64,000 bases of DNA from Ampullimonas aquatilis (GTDB taxonomy: Bacteria > Pseudomonadota > Gammaproteobacteria > Burkholderiales > Burkholderiaceae_D). The DNA lies in NCBI RefSeq assembly GCF_049675895.1, contig NZ_CP183834.1:1178001-1242000 (forward strand). The letters are read 5' to 3'. Below, piece by piece: positions 52,212 through 60,852 of the stretch (positions within the stretch are counted from its first letter, which is position 1; each line of letters starts with the position of its first letter). The position numbers were made by a program, and so were the translations under genes. The notes below the pieces were generated by a model. That model worked only from the letters and a program-made list of their open reading frames with translations, was not told where the DNA came from and did not search any database.

Positions 52212-52889
52212 TTAAAACTTGAATCCAGGCGGTGCATTGCCAGCGGGCTGTGCTGGTGCACTTTCATATTTTTGGGGTTCGTCAGCCTTGGCTTCTGGCA
52301 TGACTTTGACTTGACTCGGAGCGGCTGAAGTTGCAGCAGGTGCTCGATAGTTGCCAGGTAACTGGCTGGTTTTTGGGTAACCGGCCAGATCCAGCGAATT
52401 GTCCCAGGTGCTTGGTTCAAAGCCAATTGCAGTGCTGGAACCCACCTTTAAAACTGGAATACCGGTATCCCCCGTTTGGGCCTTCAGGCTGGCAAGGTCT
52501 TCATTGTTGGCCACGGTCTTTTCCTGAAACGGAATACCGCGGCGTTGCAATAATGCCCGTCCATCATCACATGGTATGCAGTTGGCACGGGTGTAGAGGA
52601 CAACAGGGAAGTTTTTACTGCTTTGTGCCAGCGGATATGGCAGGTTGCCATAGGATGATTTTTCTTCTGTGTCAGGCGTTGCATTCCCGTATTTAAGCTG
52701 TTTAGTGGTGTGCGATGGTCCACTGAGCACTTTGGCAGGCGCGGGTGGTGGTACATCGCTGTAGGTGATTTTCCCATCAGGACCAACATATTTATATTGT
52801 GCCAATGCCGACTGGCTGACGAACAATCCAGCCAATAAACTAGCCAATGTTGTTGATAACAGCCATGCCATCAATCGTGGCTTGTTCAT
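52212..52889 (-). CDS. Secreted DUF4124-glutaredoxin fusion protein
   Basis: A 225-residue protein with a signal peptide ending VSQSALA-QYKYV. A DUF4124 module follows (YKYVGPDGKITYSDVPPP). A glutaredoxin/thioredoxin-like domain then covers about residues 92-170, with a CxxC site in TRANCIPCDDGRALLQRRG and the cis-Pro-type segment GIPVLKV. The tail is Ala/Pro-rich. It should act in the periplasm, perhaps as a thiol-disulfide exchanger, although glutaredoxins normally need glutathione in the cytoplasm. This combination recurs in betaproteobacteria as far as I recall. It is the last gene of the minus-strand kinase-folD-prlC run (23 bp after prlC). Confidence 0.85.
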   Translation of the reverse strand: MNKPRLMAWLLSTTLASLLAGLFVSQSALAQYKYVGPDGKITYSDVPPPAPAKVLSGPSHTTKQLKYGNATPDTEEKSSYGNLPYPLAQSSKNFPVVLYTRANCIPCDDGRALLQRRGIPFQEKTVANNEDLASLKAQTGDTGIPVLKVGSSTAIGFEPSTWDNSLDLAGYPKTSQLPGNYRAPAATSAAPSQVKVMPEAKADEPQKYESAPAQPAGNAPPGFKF

Positions 52890-52912
52890 GACATCTCCTC
52901 GTATTATTATTT

Positions 52913-54988
52913 TCAGGCCATGCCACCATGACGCAGCAGGGCATCAATCTTTGGTTCTCGGCCTCTAAAGGCTTTGAAGGATTCCATTGCCGGGCGGCTG
53001 CCGCCGACTTCCAAAATTTCATGCAAGAAACGGTGCCCGGCAGATTCGCTCAACACACCGTGTTCTTCAAAATAGGCAAATGCATCGGCAGACAACACTT
53101 CAGCCCATTTATAACTGAAATAACCGGCAGCATAACCACCTGCAAAAATATGCGTAAAGGTATTCTGAAAGCGGTTAAAACTGGGTGGGCGATTGACCGT
53201 CACTTCATCACGAACTTCATCAAGTAGTTGCTGTACCGATTTCGCGCCGCTTGGGTCAAACTCGGTATGCAGACGCATGTCAAACAGTGAAAACTCAATC
53301 TGACGCAACGTTTGCAAGCCATTCTGAAAATTCTTGGCAGCCAGCATCTTGTCGAATAGTGCTTTGGGTAACGCCGCGCCGGTATCAATATGGGCCGTCA
53401 TATGCTTGAGGACATCCCATTCCCAGCAAAAGTTTTCCATGAACTGGCTGGGCAGTTCTACAGCATCCCATTCCACGCCATTAATACCAGATACGCCTAA
53501 CTCTTCGACCTTGGTCAGCATATGATGCAGACCATGACCAAACTCATGGAATAGTGTGTTGACTTCATCATGGGTGAAGAGTGCGGGTTTATTACCGACT
53601 GGGCCAGAGAAGTTGCAAGTCAGATAAGCAATCGGCGTTTGAATGGCACCATCCACCTTGCGTTTGCGGGTGCGTGCATCATCCATCCAGGCACCACCAC
53701 GCTTGCCTTCGCGTGCATACAAGTCCAGATAAAACTGACCAACCAATTGCCCCTGATGAGTTTCAATCCGGTAGAAATGGGCATCCTTATGCCAAGTTGA
53801 GCCTGTGTCTGGTTTGATATGCACTGAAAACAGTGTTTCGATTACCTTGAACAGACCTTCGATGACCTTGGGTTCAGGAAAATATTGTTTTACTTCTTGT
53901 TCCGAAAACGCATAACGCTGTTCGCGCAGTTTTTCAGAGGCGTAGGCAATATCCCAAGCTTCCAGTTTTTCCAGCCCCAGTTCATTGGCTGCAAAAGCTT
54001 TGACTTCCGCCAAATCCTTTTCGGCAAAAGGACGTGCACGTTTGGCAAGGTCACGCAGAAAGTCCATCACCTCTTGAGGAGATTGTGCCATCTTGGGAAC
54101 CAATGAGACTTCAGAAAAATTTTGATAATCCAGCAAATGCGCCTCTTCATCACGCAACTTCAAAATTTCAATAATATTGGCGGTATTATCAAATTGAGTT
54201 CCTTGCGCAGCATCACCCAACTCAGAAGCACGTGTGGCATTCGCCCGATAAATGGCTTCGCGCAGGCTGCGCTTGTCCGCATATTGCAAAACTGGTGAGT
54301 AAGAGGGGTAATGCATGGTGAATTTCCAGCCAGGCTTGCCGTCACGCTCCGCTGAAGCGCGTGCAGCCTGAATCACGTCATCGGGTAGACCAGCCAGATC
54401 TGCTTCGGCTTCGACATAATGGGCAAACTGATTGGTGGCATCAAGCACATTCTCGGAAAATTTGGTCGACAGCGCAGCTTGCTGTTCCTGGATTTCGGCA
54501 AAGCGAGGCTTCTTCTCTTCAGACAGTTCGGCACCACCCAGTCGAAAGTCACGCAGGGCATTGCTCACAATACGCTGTTTGGCGGTATTGAGTGTGTTGA
54601 ATTCGGCACTATTGGCGAGTGCTTTATATTTGTTGAAGAGCTGCAGATTTTGCGAAAGTGCCGTCCAGAACTCGGTGACCTTGGGCAGGTTGGCGTTAAA
54701 TGCCGCACGCAGTTCAGGTGTATCCATGACAGCATTGAGATGTCCAACCATACCCCAGGCACGACTGAGTTGTTCGGTGCTATCTTCCAACGGTGCAACA
54801 AAGTCTTGCCAGGTTGCAGGTGTGTGATCTTGCTCAAGCCTGGCCAATGTTTGCTGGCTATTGCTTAACAGGTGATCAATCGCTGGGGTGACATGTTCCG
54901 GCCGAATCTCGGCAAAGCGCGGCAGATCAGAAAAATCGAGTAGCGGATTATTGGCGATTTCGTTAGCAGTATTCATGACCAGACTCAT
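52913..54988 (-). CDS. prlC: Oligopeptidase A (M3 metallopeptidase)
   Basis: A 691-residue cytoplasmic zinc peptidase that degrades short peptides, including cleaved signal peptides. The zinc motif is HEFGHGLHHMLT, with the downstream Glu ligand expected in NGVEWDAVELPSQFMENFCWE. The long helical N-terminal region (PRFAEIRPEHVTPAIDHLL) and the ending with GGYAAGYFSYKWAEVLSADAFA are typical. Length is close to the E. coli enzyme (680). The start may be the ATG at 54988 or the ATG four codons later. folD precedes it by 63 bp. Confidence 0.95.
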   Translation of the reverse strand: MSLVMNTANEIANNPLLDFSDLPRFAEIRPEHVTPAIDHLLSNSQQTLARLEQDHTPATWQDFVAPLEDSTEQLSRAWGMVGHLNAVMDTPELRAAFNANLPKVTEFWTALSQNLQLFNKYKALANSAEFNTLNTAKQRIVSNALRDFRLGGAELSEEKKPRFAEIQEQQAALSTKFSENVLDATNQFAHYVEAEADLAGLPDDVIQAARASAERDGKPGWKFTMHYPSYSPVLQYADKRSLREAIYRANATRASELGDAAQGTQFDNTANIIEILKLRDEEAHLLDYQNFSEVSLVPKMAQSPQEVMDFLRDLAKRARPFAEKDLAEVKAFAANELGLEKLEAWDIAYASEKLREQRYAFSEQEVKQYFPEPKVIEGLFKVIETLFSVHIKPDTGSTWHKDAHFYRIETHQGQLVGQFYLDLYAREGKRGGAWMDDARTRKRKVDGAIQTPIAYLTCNFSGPVGNKPALFTHDEVNTLFHEFGHGLHHMLTKVEELGVSGINGVEWDAVELPSQFMENFCWEWDVLKHMTAHIDTGAALPKALFDKMLAAKNFQNGLQTLRQIEFSLFDMRLHTEFDPSGAKSVQQLLDEVRDEVTVNRPPSFNRFQNTFTHIFAGGYAAGYFSYKWAEVLSADAFAYFEEHGVLSESAGHRFLHEILEVGGSRPAMESFKAFRGREPKIDALLRHGGMA

Positions 54989-55051
54989 TTCACTTCATCA
55001 AGATTTATATATGGCAGGAATGTCTATTCAACCAGCAATGTGCTCACCATG

Positions 55052-55903
55052 TTAAGCCACAGTGAGTTCGGCAGATTCAATCGTATTGACCAGGAGCATG
55101 GTGATCGTCATCGGGCCAACACCACCGGGTACCGGGGTGAGGTAACCGGCAACTTCCTTGACGCCTTCAAAATCGACATCACCACACAGCTTGCCCGCCT
55201 CATTGCGATTCATGCCGACATCGATGACCACCGCACCAGGTTTGACCATATCAGCGGTTAACACGTTGCGTTTGCCAACTGCGGCAACCACAATGTCAGC
55301 CTGACGGGTCAGCTCGGCCAGATTTCTGGTGCCGCTATGGCAGATTGTGACCGTGGCTGAGGCTTGCAGTAACAGCATAGCCATCGGCTTGCCAACAATA
55401 TTGGAGCGACCAATCACCACCGCATGCGCACCCTTCACCGGATAGTTGATGCTTTCTAGCATTTTCATGCAGCCATAGGGTGTACAGGGTCTGAAGCCGG
55501 GTTGACCAACCATCAGTGCACCGGCACTGGCCACATGAAAACCGTCGACATCTTTTTCGGGCGCAATGGTTTCGATGACCTTGTGGCTATCAATATGATC
55601 GGGCAGGGGCAGTTGCACCAGAATGCCATCAATCTTTGGATCGGCATTGAGTTGTGCAATGCGTGCCAGCAGTTCGGTTTCGGTGAGGCTCGCCGGATAA
55701 TGTTCAAGAATGGAAGTGATGCCATTTTCTTCACAGGCTTTCACCTTGTTACGCACATAGACCTGGCTGGCCTGGTTTTCACCAACCAGAATTACTGCCA
55801 GACCGGGCGTGTGACCACGTGCGGTCAGTTTGGCAGCACGTTGTTTAACATCTTCGCGAAGCTGGCGGGACAGTGCGACACCATCAATAAGTTGAGCAGT
55901 CAT
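55052..55903 (-). CDS. folD: Bifunctional methylenetetrahydrofolate dehydrogenase / cyclohydrolase
   Basis: A 283-residue NADP-dependent enzyme that interconverts one-carbon folates. Substrate and catalytic segments are present: YVRNKVKACEENGI (catalytic Lys), ILVQLPLPDHID, DVDGFHVASAG, the NADP loop GRSNIVGKPMAMLLL, and PVPGGVGPMTITML at the end. Length fits the family (~285). It lies 16 bp after the response-regulator gene and so is probably in the same transcript. Confidence 0.97.
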   Translation of the reverse strand: MTAQLIDGVALSRQLREDVKQRAAKLTARGHTPGLAVILVGENQASQVYVRNKVKACEENGITSILEHYPASLTETELLARIAQLNADPKIDGILVQLPLPDHIDSHKVIETIAPEKDVDGFHVASAGALMVGQPGFRPCTPYGCMKMLESINYPVKGAHAVVIGRSNIVGKPMAMLLLQASATVTICHSGTRNLAELTRQADIVVAAVGKRNVLTADMVKPGAVVIDVGMNRNEAGKLCGDVDFEGVKEVAGYLTPVPGGVGPMTITMLLVNTIESAELTVA

Positions 55904-55919
55904 TTATGGAATAGGAGAG

Positions 55920-56549
55920 TTATTTATCTTTTTGCAAGGCCAGACGCAGCAGATCAGCTACCGTGGAGACATTGAGCTTTTCCATGATGTTGGCACGATG
56001 CGCTTCAACGGTCTTGATGCTGATCGACAGGTCATCGGCAATCTGTTTGTTGAGTCGACCAGCCACAATCCGTTCCAGCACTTGCTGTTCGCGTTGCGTC
56101 AGCCGATTGAGTAGCGCATCAGTGGCTTCTTTATGCGCATGGGCTTCAGTTTGCTGGGTGGCAATGATCAACATTTTGTCAACCAAGGCGGTAATGGCTT
56201 CTTCATTAAATGGCTTTTCAATGAAGTCAATCGCGCCTTTTTTCATGGTGGTGACGGCCATCGGCACATCGCCATGACCGGTAATGAAGATGATCGGGAT
56301 GACAATATTTTTGGCCAGGAGCAGTTCCTGCAGCTCCAACCCGCTCATGCCGGGCATCCGCACATCAAGAATCAGGCAACCAGTGCGCTTGCTATCAAAA
56401 TGACTGAGGAATTCTTCTGACGAGGCAAAGGTTTGCACACGATGTCCCTTGGCTTCTAGCAGCCATTGCAGTGAATCTCTGACAGCATCATCATCATCAA
56501 CAATGAATACCGTATGACGCATCGGGATTGGAGCTGGTTTTTGATTCAT
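55920..56549 (-). CDS. FixJ/NarL-type two-component response regulator
   Basis: A ~209-residue regulator. The receiver domain (~10-125) has FIVDDDDAVRDSL, the phospho-Asp in LDVRMPGMSGLE and the Lys in FIEKPFNEEA. The LuxR-type helix-turn-helix (~145-205) has LTQREQQVLERIVAG and DDLSISIKTVEAHRANIMEKL. This is the FixJ/TtrR arrangement. An ATG at 56555 is two codons earlier; AAGG eight bases ahead of 56549 favours the latter. The cognate kinase is the next gene upstream. The target genes are unknown; in related bacteria such pairs are found near folD and the pyruvate dehydrogenase genes, as I recall. Confidence 0.92.
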   Translation of the reverse strand: MNQKPAPIPMRHTVFIVDDDDAVRDSLQWLLEAKGHRVQTFASSEEFLSHFDSKRTGCLILDVRMPGMSGLELQELLLAKNIVIPIIFITGHGDVPMAVTTMKKGAIDFIEKPFNEEAITALVDKMLIIATQQTEAHAHKEATDALLNRLTQREQQVLERIVAGRLNKQIADDLSISIKTVEAHRANIMEKLNVSTVADLLRLALQKDK

Positions 56550-56650
56550 ATGCATAACCTTGGTAAGTCAATAACAGCAATTAAAACAGCCTGAGTCGTT
56601 GGCTAATCCCAGAAAAGCTGGATCTTTCAGCATTTTAGGGCATAGTTTCA

Positions 56651-59170
56651 CTACACAGAACTGGGTTTTTTAACGGGTAAGGTAAATCGGAAAGCACAAC
56701 CGATCACTTGTTCCTCCTGCAGAACATTTTCAGCCCACAGACGTCCTTCATGAAACTCGATGATGGAGCGGCAGATATTCAAGCCCATGCCCATCCCTTC
56801 CTGCTTGGTACTGAAAAAGGGTTCAAACAAGCGATCCATGATACTTGGTTCGATGCCTGGACCTTGATCCAATACCGTAAATTCAATATATCCGGCATTC
56901 TGCTGGATGATCAGCCTGACTGCAGCATCGGCGCGCAGTTTTTCTGGATGACTGCCCATGGCTTCAGCCGCATTCCGCAGCAGATTGACCAGCACTTGTT
57001 CAATCAGAATCGGATCCATGAAGATGGCTGGCAGCTCCGGCTCTATCTTTGATTTGAGTTTGATATTACGTTTGGATGCTTCAATCTCGGCTAATCCAAT
57101 TGCATCGGCCACCACCACCTTGACGTCCGTCATGCGCCGATTGGGCTCGCTGCGTTTGACAAACTCGCGTATCCGGCGAATGATCATGCCTGCCCGTTGC
57201 GCTTGTTGCGAGGTTTTTTCCAGTGCTGGCAGCAGATTTTGCATGGTTGCCAATGGATTGGCTTCCTGGCTGTCTTCATTGGCCGCAGCGGCCATCACCA
57301 ATTCAGGCTGATGTTCAATCAATTTGCTGATTTCAGCTTTTAACCGCGCGACGGTGCCCATGCTGTAATTGGTAATGGCAGTGAGCGGTTGATTGAGCTC
57401 ATGTGCAATCGAGGATGCCATTTCACCCATGGTCATCAGACGACTGGTAAATTGCGCTTTTTGTTCTTCCTGGCGAATTTTTTCCTCAGCGGTTTTACGG
57501 GCAGTCACATCAGTGGCAATCTGCATTTGTGCCACGCGGCCATCCACCCATTGAATATAGCGCAGGCGGACTTCAAACCAGCGCTCAATGCTGCTTACAA
57601 ACACTTCCTGAGTGTTGGAACGCACATCAGTGAGCGCCGAAGTGGGTAGTCCTGCCATGCTGTCGATATTGTCCAGTGAATCATTCAGGTAATTGGATTG
57701 TGGCGGAGCGCTGCCGGCTAGTTCCGTATGACCACTGGTATCGGTCTTGAACAGGGTCCGGTAATAGCGGTTGGCAAATAATAGTTCGCCACGACCATAA
57801 TCAAACACGGACACTGCGGCGTCAAGAGCTTCCAGAACGGTGGTAAAGCGTTCCTGTGCTGCAGCGAGCTCTACCCGAATCCGTTTTGGCTCGGTAATGT
57901 CATAATAAGCACTCATCCAGCCGGTTTGCCGTCCGCTTGAGTCAATCAATGGCGAAACATGCAGTCGTGCATAAAAAACGCTGCCATTGCGCCGTTTGAG
58001 GCGCAATTCAAAACCAGTCTGGGGAATTTGGCCTTCGCGGATGTTTTGGCGAATCATGGCGTGATCCAGATGATCTTCCGACAGCCAGAATTCGTAAGGG
58101 TAGGGCATTTGCAGGAGATCGGCTTCTTTCCAGCCCACCATATCGCAAAAAGCCCGGTTGGCATAGATGATCAGGCCATCCAGATCGGTGGCGCACATGC
58201 CGGTCACCATCGAATCTTCCATGGCACGTCGAAAGCTGGTTTCCGCCATGAGGGCTTTTTGAGTACGGTTGCGCTGACGGATATGGCGACTCAGACTCCA
58301 CAGACTCCATAAGGTCATCATGGACAGTCCACCCACCAGCCAAAACAGCATATTGTTGATCAAACCAAAACGGCTGGTAAAGCTTTCGACCTTGAGCAGA
58401 ATGCCATAACCTGGTGGGTCAAAGGGCAGTTCCGATGATAAGTGGCTGATGGTGATCTGGTGCGGTGTGCTACTGGCCAGCAGATTACCTTGACCGTCGA
58501 CAATCGAGACCTTGTATTTTTTGCTGAAGTCATTGGGAATACTGTATTTAAGCAGGTTGCGCACCGAATATAGCGCGCCGATGGTGCCTAAAAACTGGGC
58601 TTGACGAACCACTGGCGCCTGCATTTCGACATAAATTTCATCGTCATCGCCCACAAATGGTCGGGTATAAATGGTTTGACGCGTATTTTTGGCGCGCTCA
58701 AAGGCCCAGAATGGTTCCAGCTGATCATCAGGCTCATCCTTGCGGCGTACATGGGTCTTGAAAAAGGTTTCGGCAGGACCGACCCAGCGGGCGGTGCGAT
58801 CAGCGTCAATGCGGGTGATCATTACCAATTCAGGGTTTTGCAGCAGGATTTCTTTGGCAAACGCCCGAAAAGCGACTTCGTTAATGCCGCCCTGACCAAC
58901 TTCGCGTGCCAGCGTGACCAGTTTGTCCTGATTGGATTGCAGCTTGAGCAGGACATTTTGCTGGGCCCACTCCAGATCGCGCAGCAGGGCGTCACGCTGT
59001 TGCTCCAGATCGCGCTGATTGAGCATCCATAAGGTACCGCCCATGGCACCAATGAACAGCAAAATCGAAAGGATCGGAGAAAACAGGTAAATGTCAGACC
59101 GCATCATGCGCTGACGAGCAATCCAGCGTCGCAGGCTGGTGGGGAGAAGTGACTTGGAAAGGCTATTCAA
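56651..59170 (-). CDS. Membrane-bound PAS-domain sensor histidine kinase
   Basis: An 839-residue sensor. A first transmembrane helix (~28-50, FSPILSILLFIGAMGGTLWML) is followed by a periplasmic sensor domain (~55-275). A second transmembrane helix (~277-300, NMLFWLVGGLSMMTLWSLW) comes next. Two PAS domains follow: one around 310-435 (ATDLDGLIIYANRAFCDMVGW), and a second around 440-570. The H-box is SSIAHELNQPLTAITNYSMG, and the ATPase shows LIEQVLVNLLRNAAEAMG, DQGPGI and GMGMGLNICRSII. The kinase class is the FixL/TodS-like HPK4 group. I see no definite heme-binding signature, so oxygen sensing is not established. It forms an operon with the response regulator, 101 bp downstream. Confidence 0.93.
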   Translation of the reverse strand: MNSLSKSLLPTSLRRWIARQRMMRSDIYLFSPILSILLFIGAMGGTLWMLNQRDLEQQRDALLRDLEWAQQNVLLKLQSNQDKLVTLAREVGQGGINEVAFRAFAKEILLQNPELVMITRIDADRTARWVGPAETFFKTHVRRKDEPDDQLEPFWAFERAKNTRQTIYTRPFVGDDDEIYVEMQAPVVRQAQFLGTIGALYSVRNLLKYSIPNDFSKKYKVSIVDGQGNLLASSTPHQITISHLSSELPFDPPGYGILLKVESFTSRFGLINNMLFWLVGGLSMMTLWSLWSLSRHIRQRNRTQKALMAETSFRRAMEDSMVTGMCATDLDGLIIYANRAFCDMVGWKEADLLQMPYPYEFWLSEDHLDHAMIRQNIREGQIPQTGFELRLKRRNGSVFYARLHVSPLIDSSGRQTGWMSAYYDITEPKRIRVELAAAQERFTTVLEALDAAVSVFDYGRGELLFANRYYRTLFKTDTSGHTELAGSAPPQSNYLNDSLDNIDSMAGLPTSALTDVRSNTQEVFVSSIERWFEVRLRYIQWVDGRVAQMQIATDVTARKTAEEKIRQEEQKAQFTSRLMTMGEMASSIAHELNQPLTAITNYSMGTVARLKAEISKLIEHQPELVMAAAANEDSQEANPLATMQNLLPALEKTSQQAQRAGMIIRRIREFVKRSEPNRRMTDVKVVVADAIGLAEIEASKRNIKLKSKIEPELPAIFMDPILIEQVLVNLLRNAAEAMGSHPEKLRADAAVRLIIQQNAGYIEFTVLDQGPGIEPSIMDRLFEPFFSTKQEGMGMGLNICRSIIEFHEGRLWAENVLQEEQVIGCAFRFTLPVKKPSSV

Positions 59171-59281
59171 AATTTCGGATAAACAGCATGAGCAAACAGA
59201 TGCCCGCGCAGGTTTGGGTAAGTATTTACCCGATTTTAAACAATAAAGCCACTTCCCACCGAAAATCAGCAGATTTCTTAT

Positions 59282-59710
59282 TTATTTGGCTACTGCCAGG
59301 ATCACGTGACTGGATTTGAACAGTGCGGTGGCTGTCCCGCCAACATTTAAACCAAGGGCGCTGACTGAATCATTGGTGATGATCGAATGAATCTCAGTGC
59401 CACCGGGCAGGGTGATAGTGATCTCGCTGTTGACCGAACCCGTGCCAATTTTGCTGACCTTGCCAGTCAGTTGATTGCGAGCACTGAACAAGTAGGGGGA
59501 CTCACCACTGACCACGATGATCCAGGGTGCCTTGACCAGGGCGATGACTTTTTTGCCTACAGCCAATCCTAAAGCATTGATGCTTTCATTGGTGATAATG
59601 GCGACGATCGGTGAACCACCGTCAGTAATCAGTTCAATCTCGGCGTTGACTGCGCCAAGGATGATTTTAGATACCACGGTGTTAAATTGATTGCGTGCGC
59701 TGATGGGCAT
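59282..59710 (-). CDS. Molbindin-type tandem Mop (TOBE) molybdate-binding protein
   Basis: A 142-residue cytoplasmic protein made of two Mop repeats: SARNQFNTVVSKIILGAVNAEIEL near the start and SARNQLTGKVSKIGTGSVNSEITI in the middle. Each ends in a V-x-A-L-x-K-A/S type strand. Such proteins bind molybdate or tungstate and buffer it in the cell. The frame runs back to 59902, but a start at 59710 gives the family's normal M-x-I-S-A-R-N opening and avoids overlap with the divergent modE. The ribosome site (GAG) is weak. Molbindins are usually encoded beside mod genes, as here. Confidence 0.85.
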   Translation of the reverse strand: MPISARNQFNTVVSKIILGAVNAEIELITDGGSPIVAIITNESINALGLAVGKKVIALVKAPWIIVVSGESPYLFSARNQLTGKVSKIGTGSVNSEITITLPGGTEIHSIITNDSVSALGLNVGGTATALFKSSHVILAVAK

Positions 59711-59870
59711 AAAGTACTCGCTAGAATGGTTGGGGGGAGAAGTTGAGCTACGATCCATACTTTGCTCTGCAAAGCATGTGCCAACTCTAAAGGCAAGATC
59801 TTCTGATTCCATCAAATCATTCATCGGCTCGGTGTAAAGTGTGATCGAGTCGATATTTTCAGGTTGAGTT

Positions 59871-60725
59871 ATGTTACAGAATCCAGGTGATTTTTTTGCC
59901 AAACCCTTTGCTTTTGCAACCCAGCTGTTAATTGAGTGTGATGGCCGAGAACTTTTGGGGCCAGCCCAGTTTGAACTGTTGCGCCAGCTCGCAATTGGCG
60001 GCTCGATTACGGCTGCCGCACAGGCATTGAATATCAGCTATCGCACTGCCTGGACAATGATTGAAAATCTCAATAACCTGGCAGGCACAGCGCTGGTTGA
60101 ACGGACCAAGGGTGGCAGCGGTGGCGGCGGTGGTGCTCACCTGACCGCTACAGGAGAGCGCCTCATGGCGGCCTACAAGGACTATCAGCAGCGTCAGCAG
60201 CAGTATCTGGCTTTCATGACGGAGCAGCAATTCAATGCGGCAGGTGTTGCTGATCAATCGCAAGACGCCCAGCACTATCTCACCATGTTGCGACGTTTGA
60301 CCTTGCAAACCAGTGCCCGTAATCAGCTGGCAGCCGAAGTGGTCGGTAGTCGTAAATCGGGCCCGCAAGTGGTGTTGCAGTTGCAGCTGGGCAATGGTCA
60401 GCGGATTCGTTCGCGTTTATCGCAGCAAAGCGTGGATCAGTTAGGTTTGCAAAAAGGTAGCACAGTGATTGCTATCTTTAAGGCCAGTGCGGTGGTGGTG
60501 GTACCCAGTGATACGGTTTTGCCGATTGATTTCAACCGTTTGGAAGGGCTGATTGATAGCGTTGAAGAAGAGGCCGGGCGTACTCAGATTGCCCTGGATA
60601 TTTCGGGTGGACTGAGTGTTCATGGGCTGCACGAGACTGCGCCGGAGCAATCTGACTGGCAATTGGGGCAGGCTGCGATGGCCGTATTTGATCCCTCGGT
60701 AGTGCTGATTGCTACCGATCGCTGA
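59871..60725 (+). CDS. modE: Molybdate-responsive transcriptional regulator ModE
   Basis: A 284-residue regulator. An N-terminal winged helix-turn-helix (~20-125) has FELLRQLAIGGSITAAAQALNIS and the Gly-rich wing GGSGGGGGAHLTATGERLM. Two Mop/TOBE domains form the molybdate sensor: SARNQLAAEVVGSRKSGPQVV, and a second degenerate one ending AAMAVFDPSVVLIAT. With molybdate bound, ModE represses modABC and can activate molybdoenzyme genes. The gene is divergent from the molbindin and runs into the mod genes. The second Mop repeat is more diverged than the first. Confidence 0.92.
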   Translation: MLQNPGDFFAKPFAFATQLLIECDGRELLGPAQFELLRQLAIGGSITAAAQALNISYRTAWTMIENLNNLAGTALVERTKGGSGGGGGAHLTATGERLMAAYKDYQQRQQQYLAFMTEQQFNAAGVADQSQDAQHYLTMLRRLTLQTSARNQLAAEVVGSRKSGPQVVLQLQLGNGQRIRSRLSQQSVDQLGLQKGSTVIAIFKASAVVVVPSDTVLPIDFNRLEGLIDSVEEEAGRTQIALDISGGLSVHGLHETAPEQSDWQLGQAAMAVFDPSVVLIATDR

Positions 60726-60791
60726 TTATTTTTCCAATCCGTTTTTTTAAGACAATGTGAGCTTGGTCTGGCAATTGCATTGCTGGAGTAA

Positions 60792-60815
60792 CGATGTGTA
60801 ATAAATTGCATATCG
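60792..60815. promoter_or_regulatory. Inverted repeat upstream of the mod genes, possible ModE site
   Basis: CGATGTG, 10-bp AT-rich spacer, CATATCG (arms match at six of seven positions). It lies ~40 bp ahead of the small gene that precedes modA. ModE sites in other bacteria are imperfect palindromes of similar length with CG and TATA elements, so ModE is a candidate, but the match to the E. coli consensus is weak. Confidence 0.35.
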
Positions 60816-60852
60816 AACAAATCCGACATACTATTTGTAGCGTGAGGTTACC

